Assembly (NCBI GenBank): GCA_034509925.1
Contig: CM067532.1
Coordinates: 5,102,142 to 5,166,141, forward strand
Origin: Hirudinaria manillensis
Lineage: Eukaryota > Annelida > Clitellata > Hirudinida > Hirudinidae
DNA: 64,000 nucleotides
Direction: 5' to 3'
How positions within the stretch are numbered: the stretch's first letter is position 1; every line of letters starts with the position of its first letter. This document shows, in pieces, positions 1 to 11,500 of the stretch. The notes below the pieces were generated by a model that saw only the letters and a list, made by a program, of their open reading frames with translations, ran no database searches and was not told where the DNA came from. Made by a program: the position numbers and the translations under genes.

Positions 1-1612
1 CAGGATCAATTTCAGAAGATTCTATTTAAATATAAAATTAATTAAAGTAATTATTAAAATTAAAACCTTTACAAAGCCTCCCTGCTTGATTAAATATCCG
101 CTTTTCTTGTAAGGGACGTCCTGAAAAACAAGCATGCAATTCTTATTCCATGTATTATTCAAATGGCATGTTATAATATTTTAGCTTTCTTGACCTGCTT
201 GTATGGCTTAGGCAATTACGCAATCGTTGAATCAAAATAAAAAATCAGAAAACAAGTTGCTTCCCTGTTTGGTTCCCCATTTTTATAAACACATTTAAGC
301 ACAACATATACGTGTACAAGTATATAGCTTAAAACAGTAATTTAAGCTTGAGAATATTTAATGATTCGCTTTTAATTATTTCATCGCGATTCCCTTTTCA
401 GGCCGTTTTTAATTGAACCTCTAGAGAAAATAACTTTCATAATATTCACTACTGCAGTCCTTAAATTTATAAATATATTATGCTGTTTGAATTTATATCA
501 AACGAATATAAATATTAACTTAAATCGAATAAAAAGTGTTATTCATTGATGATTTCTTGATAGTTTAACTGACTTCTACGGCAACTGACATCTGTATGTT
601 ATTCTTTTTGAACATGGAAGCAGAATGTGCAGAGGTAATTATTATTATTATAATAATATTAATTATTATTGTTGCTATTATCATGATTTATAAATTACCC
701 GGTTAGGATTCACGCCTAATTGAACGAGAAGTCATTTCAAACGTAATTGCCACCCATGATTTGCTTAGAATTATAAGCATGGGATTGATGGACCCACATA
801 CGAACTAAGCGAACTGTTCGTTCGTTTGCTAAGTTTTAATATTCATTAACTCGGACTTTCACAGGTTTAAATCGATGTTAAACGAACTCATTGGTCGCTT
901 ACGACAACACAAACTATCAATTGTCTCTCAGCGACACTTGTTCGTAATTTCCCCGCAAATTATTCTTTGGGAAATTCCAAATGGGAAGGGTACTCACCAC
1001 TGAAGAGTCGTGCGACATCTGCGCATGAAACAGCAAAGGCTCGTAGAATGTTTTGTGTTTTGGGACTTGGAAGGGGTATTTCAGAAGAGCTGGTTCCCCT
1101 GCCAAACATTTCGATTGATTTCAGGTAGACTTAATACATGCATTTCAACACTTTTTAATAAAAACAATTATTCACCTGAACTGCTTCCCAGCAACGGCCG
1201 ATTCTCGAAATGCCTGATAAAATCGGCAAACTTATTAAACTTAGCCATGCCGAAAGTTATTTCTTCATCTTTTACGGTAATCGAGAAGTGTTTGACAGAT
1301 GACTTTGTTCTACAATAAACCAGTTTAAGGAATCATTGTACTCGATAATAATTATCAAGTTAGTTAAGTATTAAATAATTAATAACGTCATTATAATAAT
1401 TGACAGTTAAATTACTGTGCAATAATTGCTCTTAAATCGTCCGATTTTGACGTGACCATTAAGTAAATTATTCTGAATTATTGTTAACTAGTTGGCAATC
1501 CAATTAGTTGCTTGTATTTAAATGATTTCTTTTAATATTATGCTTCGAACATGTAGCACCAAATCTTGCTTGGCATTATTTACATAAGCAGTCGACAACA
1601 TTATTTGCTAAC
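1..1612. other. No supported gene
   Basis: AT-rich sequence with short simple repeats (ATT/TAA runs near 640-675). Short open frames on both strands show no recognisable domain and no consistent exon structure. A weak minus-strand splice-acceptor/donor pair frames about 21 bp near 985-1010, too little to call an exon. Confidence 0.5.
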
Positions 1613-1735
1613 CTAACAGACAGGGTGTAAATATCGGGAGAAGAGCTTGGACGTATGAGGTAGTGACCACATTCGCCCAACTGCATCAAAACACTTTCAG
1701 CGGTTTCACATTTGTCCAGAAATGGATGGTAGAAT
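1613..1735 (-). CDS. Orphan SH2-domain-like exon (partial gene or relic)
   Basis: On the minus strand this stretch reads like the first half of an SH2 domain: a FYHPFL start (compare W-[FY]-H-G), an AE-like helix (TAESVLMQLGE), then YLIRPSSSPDIYTLSVR, which carries the phosphotyrosine-pocket arginine in the usual FLVR-type strand followed by the YTLSVR strand. A pyrimidine-rich acceptor ending TTTAG precedes it (high-coordinate side) and a donor AG^GTTAGC follows, both in phase 2. The frame stays open for about 35 codons past the donor and lacks the expected downstream His strand. I found no neighbouring exon completing the domain, so this may be one exon of a gene leaving the window on the left, or a relic. 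The SH2 resemblance is seen in sequence; the gene identity is unknown. Confidence 0.4.
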
Positions 1736-4281
1736 CTAAACAGAGAATTGTAACGAATTATAAAATCTTCTTGTAATGAAATAATTTCCTTTTGCATAGT
1801 TGATGGCAGAAATCATATTTTATTTGGTGCGAGAAACTTAATCAGAGAGAGGACCAAAGTTCGACTCAGTAGAAAGACAAATGGAACAATTTGATTCTAA
1901 CAACTCATTTCAAGCAATTAACTTTTAATCGAATTAACGTTGCCTCGAAAATTTTATGTAAATTGCTTTTTTTAGTTTTTTGGAATAAAATGATGAAAAA
2001 AGTATTGGTCGGCCAATTACTTAACGAGGCTGGTGACTTGAATGTGTTCTAATGAAGCACTTATTCATTACATTAGAAGCCACAGTAATAGATCTACAAA
2101 CATTTCTGCTCAGTGATGCATTTTCGAAGAAATATTACTTCAGCCTCCCCTTCCAGAGATAAACCTGTACTTATACAAAACGTTGGTGAGGTGGGCTGCA
2201 ATCAATTTATCTTCTTTATTACTGTCACTAGCGTCCTTAAATCTCTAACATCTGAAGCCTTTTTATTATCAGCCATAAGACTCCACTGCGGCTCCATTGA
2301 ACTCTGGTTCTGAACGATTTATGATTGAAATGGAATTGACATTTTTCCCAACGTTTTCCCAATATAACGTTATGAAATGTTTCATTTTGCAGCCAGAATA
2401 CCTGTTCTTAAACTTCTACTGTAATTCATTTGCATTATCTAACAATTGTTCATGTAAAGATTGTTTTATGATGGATTTAAAATCTAGGCAGGGGAAGATT
2501 TTTGTACTCCTGACCCTTTTTCTCATCTCTGAAAACTGTTGAAATAAACCTCTAACAGATCTATTTCAAGGTTCTACGACCACAAACCATCTTTATTAAA
2601 AGGAAAAAGAAGCAAAACAGGAGAATGGAATCAAAATCCAGTAATATAATAATTCAAACTATTTTAATAAAACAACTTTTTAAGCATAATTCAGCAATAG
2701 CGTCAGAAGGCGAACAACCACGACCAGACCAATTACAATCGCTTTGCGATGATTGTTTCGATCATGTTAGAAGACCATGTTATCTCGAGCAGATAAATCA
2801 GTCTTAGTATTTTTACATTGCTATTTGTAACTTTTCTGGAGTCACGTTTGAATTTGCCTCAGTTGCTTGTGATGGCTGAGTTCCATCGACTTATCAAATC
2901 CATTGACTGCTCACAATGAATTTTAGTGGTTTATAATTATCTTTTCACTTTCGGTTCTCAAATAGCGTTGGTTTTTTTTTTAAATTTTTTTGCCTTCTTA
3001 TTTTTTTTTAATTTTTTGAAATTTGGTACCTGAAGAAAATCAAAGGGCGGTATTTTATTAATCCCTGTTAAGGACGGTCTAAAATTGCCGCCATAGCCTA
3101 GAACAATATTTGGAAGGTAAGTCTATAAGGGATCGTCTATAAAAGACGCATGCACGAATTGGGAAAGGATTGGGCCAAAGGCGAACTATTGCTGATAAGG
3201 GGGGAGCGGGACAAGGGGTAAAAAATGGGCGGAAGTATTTTACGAAAGACTCTTAAAAAATCTATGACCTTAGAAATTATATGTTTAATTTTCACTCCCC
3301 AAATTAACTTGATACGGATCATTTATAAAATTGATGATTAGTAGATTATAGATTATACACGCGTTATAGGATGTTCTCTAACAGCTAAAAATTAATTGTA
3401 TTTATGTTCGAATAGATAATGCTTTCTATAGGCAGCACTAAAAGTAACTCAGCAAAAATTAGCGACATTAGGCTCAATCAAATACAAATATGAACAAAAG
3501 ACCTAAAAGAGATATTAATAAAATTGTTTACCTGAGTTCTGTGATGCATGTCGGAATCTTTTCTGTTTTTCTTTTTAGAGGGCACATCATCTTCAAAACT
3601 TTTTGCTATCTTCTAAGCTTTTTCAAAACCAATGATAATTAAATTTAATTATGTTTTCCCTCATAAATATGCTCTGTAAAAATTTGGCTCAAGCAGTCAC
3701 TGTATTTGAGCTGACTTCAAGCGAGCTTAGAGAAGAGATCTTCGAAGACATTATAATATGTTGTCAGCTCTAGCCTCGAAAGGCAAGCTATAAATAAAAA
3801 CAGGAAATGCAGGGTTATTAAGAGAGGGGTTCATGTCGGTTCGTCAAATAAAGGTTTGCAAGATTTATGGTTGTGCACTTTTATCAAATTTTGTCTTGCG
3901 CATGTATTGAAATCGGCACTGTTATGGAGGCCAAATAAATATTTCTGATCATATAACTACTATTATGATCTTCTACAAAAAGTCTGCTAGTGGTCAATTG
4001 TTGCACAATCTTGCGGTTAAGGCTGGGAGAAGCAAATTCGCCAGTGGGCTTGGTGGAACGCTGTTCTTCGACGAAGAAACTAAATACGATTAAAGCTTTT
4101 GCAATAATATAGTAATGATAAAAAATCTTTGTAATGTTATCTAGCAGACATCAAGAGTACCACATGCAGATGTAAAGAAGCGACCAAATTCAAAACAAAA
4201 CAATGTAATATTTTTTTAAATTTACCAATTTAATTGTTCAGTAAATTAAATCAACTACAACCAAAGCGGCCATTTGAATTT
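1736..4281. other. No supported gene; Raptor upstream region
   Basis: About 2.5 kb with only short open frames, none with a recognisable domain or splice-consistent neighbour. It contains T- and A-rich runs (for example 2970-3015) and no clear mobile-element ends. Confidence 0.5.
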
Positions 4282-4320
4282 CACGTGATATTTATTAAAT
4301 TACTCTTTAAATATCACGTG
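4282..4320. promoter_or_regulatory. Inverted repeat with paired CACGTG E-boxes upstream of Raptor
   Basis: Two 13-bp arms (4282-4294 and 4308-4320) are perfect inverse complements separated by a 13-bp spacer. Each arm contains a CACGTG core followed or preceded by ATATTTA/TAAATAT. The distance to the Raptor start codon is about 205-245 bp, suitable for the proximal promoter. CACGTG is the core bound by bHLH factors such as MITF/TFEB, USF and Myc-Max. The palindrome is seen directly; factor binding is inference. Confidence 0.5.
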
Positions 4321-4525
4321 TTTATCAGTTGTGTATTTCACTGTGCCCTATGTTGTGTTGATATTTTCGGACTTTCGAAAGGCGTTGGTCAATATTAAAA
4401 CGAAACTTTAGTCTGAAGTTGGCAATTACAAAGTTTATTGACTAATCCGATGAAAAGTAAACGTTTCTCAACCGTAAATATCATTTGTCAAAGTACTATT
4501 AGGTTCCAGTCGAATTGCCCCAGAA

Positions 4526-5532
4526 ATGGTTCAAAGTAAGGAAGAATTTAGTTTGAGACCATTAGGTCTTATTTTAGACGACGAAGAGCCTGGAGATGAC
4601 GAAATAGTAACTTCATTTTGGTTACACAATCGCGTCTTTAAGTGTGCTCGTCACAAAGAAGTTATTGAGTCCTGTGCTACAGTGGCTCAAACATGGAGGA
4701 TGAAGGAAAGAGTTAGCACGTTTGAGTTTGTTCTGCTTTAATTTAATATGAAGTAGTTTGGGTTATATCAAGACATTTTTTTTTGTTTTTTGTTATTGTC
4801 TTGTTTGCCCATGGTTTGGTTTGTATTTAAATTATTGTGATTTACCTTATTTATTTGCAATAGGTATCAATTCATTAGTGTTAATATTGTTTTACAATTT
4901 ATGAACTCTGTGGATATTAAAAAATTTAAAATGAATTTTTAATCAGATGAAAACTGTAAGCGTGGCCTTGGTGCTCTGCTTAAACATCGGAGTCGATCCT
5001 CCCGACCTCGTGAAAATATCTCCCTGTGCCCGTCAGCAGTGTTGGATCGGTCAGTCGAAACCCGAATCACTTTCTGGAGAACAATTGCAATTGAATTACT
5101 AATCGATCTTATATTATATATTACATTATATTATATTATGCTATTCTTAATATTTCTTATTAAACATTATCCTCATCAATTTCCACCAACTTCATTCAAC
5201 TCCCCCCTCCCTCCCCCCCCCAACAGATCCTCAGCAGTTCGGCGACTCGTGCGGCGACACCTCGGGTCAGAAACCCATCGAAATAATCGGAGCCGCTCTC
5301 CAAAAGCAATACGAAAGGTGGCAGCCACGGGCCAGGTACAAACTGAGCCTCGATCCGACGGTCGACGACGTCAAGAAACTCTGCACGTCCCTGCGCAGGA
5401 ATGCCAAGGACGAGAGGGTCTTGTTCCATTACAACGGCCACGGAGTTCCCAGACCGACTCCCAACGGAGAGATTTGGGTCTTCAACAAGGTTTCATTAAT
5501 TAATGAATTAATTATTTACTTACTTGCTCATC

Positions 5533-5575
<43 letters not shown>

Positions 5576-8500
5576 TCATATCATAGCATTGTTATCATGT
5601 GGTATGTATAATTTGTTAGTATGGAGTCTTATTATTATTGTTGTTAGTTAAATTTGGTCCTTTTCAATCGATTGATTGATTGATTGATTGACTCTTCTGA
5701 AAGCATTACACGCAATACATTCCCTTGTCCGTCTGCGACTTGCAAATGTGGATGGGGAGTCCTTCCATTTATGTCTTCGACTGCTCCAATGCCGGAAACG
5801 TGGTGGAGTACTTGAGGAACCCTCCGAGCTTGACCCTATTCAAGGACACGGAAGGCGAAATTGGAGACGTGAGCTTGTTTTTATTCATTTATTGGAATGA
5901 TTTGTGATGAAATTTGCTTGGAAATTTTGTGGAACAATAGTTTCTGAAACTCAAAGAACTCGTTTTCAGTAGTTTGTGGTAGTTTAAAAATATTTTGGAT
6001 CATATATTTTGAAAATAAAAATTAAATTAAGCATTAACTTAAATTAGGAAACAAATTAGATTTGACTAACTCGTCAGTGCCAATAATAACCGGTCCATTC
6101 CAGCATTTTACTTTGACATATTGTTGGAATAAGAAGAGAGAAACAACATTAATAAGTATAAATTTAAAATAAATTAGAAATTAAAGCTGTAAATTGTGCT
6201 GAATTTTGATGAAACAGGTTGTTATTGCATACTAATGACTGGTTAGGCAAAAATTAACCAGTAATAATAGTTAATTTACCAATCATTATTTTTGGTTAAG
6301 GTCACCAAGTGCCTAACTTTAAGATGCCTAATACTAAAGTTGTTAAAGAAATCTAATGAACATTCAAATGTTGAGAATCATCAGCATAAATATGTCAAAT
6401 TGATGGACTAATTGATGCTAATTATAATTTAATTTATAACTTAAATCTTTAAACACCACAGACATCACAGTATTTTTATTTTATTTTGGAAATGATCGAT
6501 TTAAGATGATCGATTCATGCAACAAACACCATTTCTATTCTTTCTACTCGTTCAAGTCATCAATTGATTTTATAATTCCCAATCGAAATTGTTCAAACAA
6601 TTTATTTTATGCTAATTTATGCTCATTAAAATGCCAACAGCACGAAACCATCGACGACGGCGTAAACAAACCGGAGACGAGTTCTTCGGTCAACAACGTC
6701 TGCAACGCAAAAGTCAATAATTCGAGCGGTTCTTTCATTTTATTGGCCGCTTGTCAGTCGGACGAAACCCTGCCGTTGAATTCGGGACTTCCCGCGGACT
6801 TGTTCACGGCTTGCCTCACCACTCCGATAAGGATAGCTCTGAAATGGTCGGTGCTTACGTCCACTAACGAAGTTCTAAAATTTGATGTCATCTATTTTTA
6901 TAATAATAGTTGCAATAATAATATTAATAATAATAATATAATTAGTCAGAAATAGTTGCAATGAACTCTAATTATTTAATTAATTAGGTATGTCCTGTCC
7001 AAAAATTCCAAGCTTGTTCCCGAATTCTCAGCAGATCTTGCAGATAGGTGAATTAAAATTTATTTAAAATTTAATGAAAGGTTCAAAATTGACCAGTCTC
7101 TGAATTTTAAATGTTAAATGATTGCAAAATATAATTAAGAATCCCAGGGCAGTTGAATGATAGGAGGACGATGCTGGGAGAGTTGAACTGGATTTTCACT
7201 GCAATCACGGACACCATCGCCTGGAATGTACTTTCAAGAGGTTTGCATTTCAAATTAATTTGTAAAATTCAAACATTTAAATTAATTTTATATTATTTTA
7301 ATTTTATCTTAAGAGTTTTGTGAACTTTACTTGACCTGACAATGTTATTCTTTAAATTTAAAATATTTTATTTAAAACCGTTCCACTCGCTCGCATATTT
7401 GAACTTCATAACGTTGATGTCCGTCCGTCGCAGAACTTTTCCAGAAGTTGTTCAGACAGGATTTGCTGGTTGCCAGCCTCTTCAGGAACTTTCTCCTTGC
7501 CGAAAGAATTCTCAATTATTACAATTGCAGTCCGATCTCGGTTCCTCGACTTCCCCCGACGCGACATCACTTCATGTGGTCAGATAAAGTTTATCCGCTT
7601 TGACTTCGACAGAACTGATCTTTGACTTTTCTTTGACGAAACAATTTCCGATCGTCCAGGATGGCTTGGGATTACGCCCTAGATGGAGTTTTGAAGCAAC
7701 TTCCGAGCGCCATCGGGAACCCGTCCTCGTTCAAGCACAGTTCTTTCTTCTCCGATCAACTCACTGGCTTCGAGATGTGGCTCAAGAATGCAATCTCTCT
7801 GAAAATTAGCGACGAGGCCTGGAAGCAGGGAAACATCGCTCCTCCTGAACAACTGCCCATCGTCCTCCAAGTCCTTCTCAGTCAAGTTCATCGGCAGAGG
7901 GCTCTCGAGTTGCTCGGAAAGTTCCTCAATTTGGGGCAGTGGGCAGCGAGCTTAGTAAGGGGCCTGCTTTGATTTGCTTTTAATCATAATTTTTTTAGAC
8001 TATAATCATCAAGATATTTTAAGGTTCTACTCATTAATACATATTGGAATATGTAGAAGATAGCTTGGTGAATTGATGTTGTTATAATGCTTTTATTTTT
8101 AAAATTTGTTCTGCTTTATTTTCAATAATTTTAAAATGATTTTTGAAGTTTTTTATTTTTTTTATATTTTTCAAGGCTCTCTCAGTTGGAATCTTTCCAT
8201 ACGTTCTCAAGCTCCTTCAAAGCTCTGCACAGGAATTGAAGTCTCTCCTAGTTTTCATTTGGGCAAAACTTCTGGCGATAGACAGTGTTGGTATCGTGTT
8301 GTTGTTACATCACCATGATGTTCATGATGGTGATTTGAATGGAGGAGTAGTTGCTGATGAATTTGTGTCGACATAATTTGTTGACTTTTCATTTTTTTTT
8401 TAAATTTTGTTAATCAAGTTTCTGAAAAACTCCCAGGCAAATTAATAAACAATCAATTGAAGATAAGATAAATAATTTTTATGAAATCAAACAGCATTAT

Positions 8501-11500
8501 TAACTAACACCATGCACACAGATAATAAATACCATAAGAATTTCGAAATATAAAAGGGATTTTTGTTAAAAAGTCCTCAATATTCCTCACAGAGCTGTCA
8601 GGCGGACCTGGTGAAGGATAATGGCCACAGATATTTCCTTGATGTACTTGCAGATGTTTCAATGGAGGTTTGCTTTTTCATATGATTTCTTTCTATTGCA
8701 AGTTATTAACAAGAAATATTTTATTCAGTCTGCCTATACAAGGAACTGATTTTGGTGGCTTTCAATGTTGCATGTGCAAGTTCCCAAAACATTACTATTA
8801 ATATTGTTAAAATTGCAAAAACTATATTATTTCAAATTATAGATAAATTAATCATTTTAAATTTTAAATAAACTATATTATTTCAAATTATAGATAAATT
8901 AATCATTTTAAAATGTTGCTATATAAAAAAATATATTATTTATAAATTGAAAATAAATTAATTTTAATATTAAAATGTTGCTTTGCAGGCTGAAACTAGA
9001 ATGACTGCAGCTTTTGTGTTGTCCATGATGGTCAATAATTATAGAAGTGGACAGGTTAGTGTCTTTAAATGTCAAACCATATTGGGTGGATGGATAGATG
9101 GATGTGTTTATTATAATATTATCATTATCATTACTATTATCATTATCATTATCATATGGATATTTAATTAGGTATTTAATATTTTAATGAGATGTTAATA
9201 CAAGTAACACTCCAGCAGAATGAAAATATATCATCATATAACATCTCCATTAAAATTTATTTTCACATAATTATTCATAACTCATAATTACCTCCAAAGG
9301 CAATAGCCATGACAAACAACATAATCTCTTTGTGCCTACTCCAAGTGATGGATCCCCATCCAGGTCTCAGGCAGTGGGTTGTTCTTTGCCTTAGCAAGGT
9401 TGGTTCATTCTCTCGGCTCGGACGACGTTAAGAATTGGCGACTGGTGATATATATTGTAATCGTATTTATACATGTTTGATATTATGTAATATTAGTATT
9501 TATTATATGTATATATTTACGTAATATTTGTTTCAGGTGTGGCTTGATTTTGATGATGCCAGGTGGAGAGGGGTGAGGGATTCTGCTCATGAGAAGCTTT
9601 TTCCACTTTTACAAGATCCCGTGCCAGAGGTGGGTCAAAAATGAAAGATTTATGCATGTTTATATTTGCATATTTGTATATATATATATATATTATGCAT
9701 ATTCATGCAGCTGTGGTTATGAAATGGATTTATTTCTGATTAGTCAGCTATTCTCAATAGGTAAGAGCCTCAACAGTTTATTGCTTGGGCACCTTCCTGG
9801 CAAACATCACCGAAAGAGACGACCACGTCATAAAGATCGACAACACCATCGCGTCGTCGCTCCTCTCGACGCTCCACGACGGAAGTCCCGTCGTCAGGAA
9901 GGAACTGGTGGTGGCTTTGGCAGGTTACGTCATGAACTTCTCAGCCCAGTTCGATAAGATCGCATCCGAGAGTCTCATGCAAAAGTCTTATCACACCGTG
10001 ACAGGCCAAGATGCTCTCTTGCTTAGTGAGATTTTGTTTCCCCAATTTATTTCTAATTCTTTTTATTTTAAAATTAAATCAGTTTTTAATATTAAGACGT
10101 TATTTTACTGATTGCTTTATTAAGTTAGAATTATTCTTTTTCTTTGTCAACAGAGAGCAAGAAATTCAGACTCCCCAGAAGTAATTCTGCCAGTGATCTC
10201 ACTGCTGATCCTCTTTCTGGTAGGAATTTAAACTTAAAATTAGTTAAACTGTTATTTAATTTAATAAGTTGATTGAATATTAATTAATAAGTATGAATAT
10301 ATTCGATGGACGAACGGATGAATATTAATTAATGATTAATTTAATAAGTTGAATGAATGCTGGATGGATGGATGTATGGACGGACGGATGGATAGATAGA
10401 TTGACAGATAGATTGATGGATGAATGAATATTCAACTTATTAATTAATCATTGTAACTCTGAAGCTGAACTTACTAATGTATCTTTCTGATACAAAACAT
10501 GGTTTAGAAATCTATTTTATAACAAGCCAACTAAAATCCTCTTAGGAATCCATTAATTTAATCAAAGTCCTCTTTTAATCTTTTCTCTCATAAAATCTTG
10601 ACTTATAAACATCAATTTTTAACTTTTTATTTTGCATCTCCAATCTTATCCTGACAGGTGCTTGTAGTTTGAAGCACATCTCGTCCATCTCTCCACTCCA
10701 AGGACTGAGAAGCACCAACGTTCCCAGTAACGTTTGGAATGCCCTGGTCCTCCTCAAGAATGATCCTCACCCCATGGTATTTCAAGCTGCCTCCCAACTC
10801 TGCGACGAAGTCTTCAAGGCTGCCAGTGTTGGTTCCTTGCTTTTGTCATCATGCACTGTTGTTACTCCTGCTTTTAGCAATTTTAGTAATGCATAATTTT
10901 TATGAATAATGTTTAATAATCATTTCTAATTATTGATTTTCTTCTTCTTCTGCAGAAAAGGCTAAAATCAAATCAGGAAAGGTAAACCTAGTTTGCATAT
11001 AGCAGAATATTTGCAATATTTAAAAGTATTTAAAGAAAAATCAAAATTTTAAATCCTTGGATTTCATTGCAGACATCAAACCAAGCAGGATGTTTCTTCT
11101 GCAAAACCAAACAAAGTTGGTAACATAAAGATTGTGCATTGATAATGCTGTAATATAATATAATATAATATAATATAATATAATATAATACTTGCCATAA
11201 CATGATATAATATAAAATAATACTTGCCATAACATGATATAATATAATATAATACTTGCCATAATATAATATAATATAATTGATAATGCTATTTTGGTAT
11301 TGACATTAAGTGGTGATTATGCTCTGGTTATAATTTATTGCCAACATAATTGTTTGACCATTAAGAAATGATAAGCACTTTTAAGATTCAATCTTCAGAC
11401 TCGTCAGAAGGACTGCAAACCTTTGCAAACCTGATGCTCTTTCGATTAGAATCTTACGACCTTTTGCATTCGTTTTGCATTGCAGGCGAGTCCCATCTTC

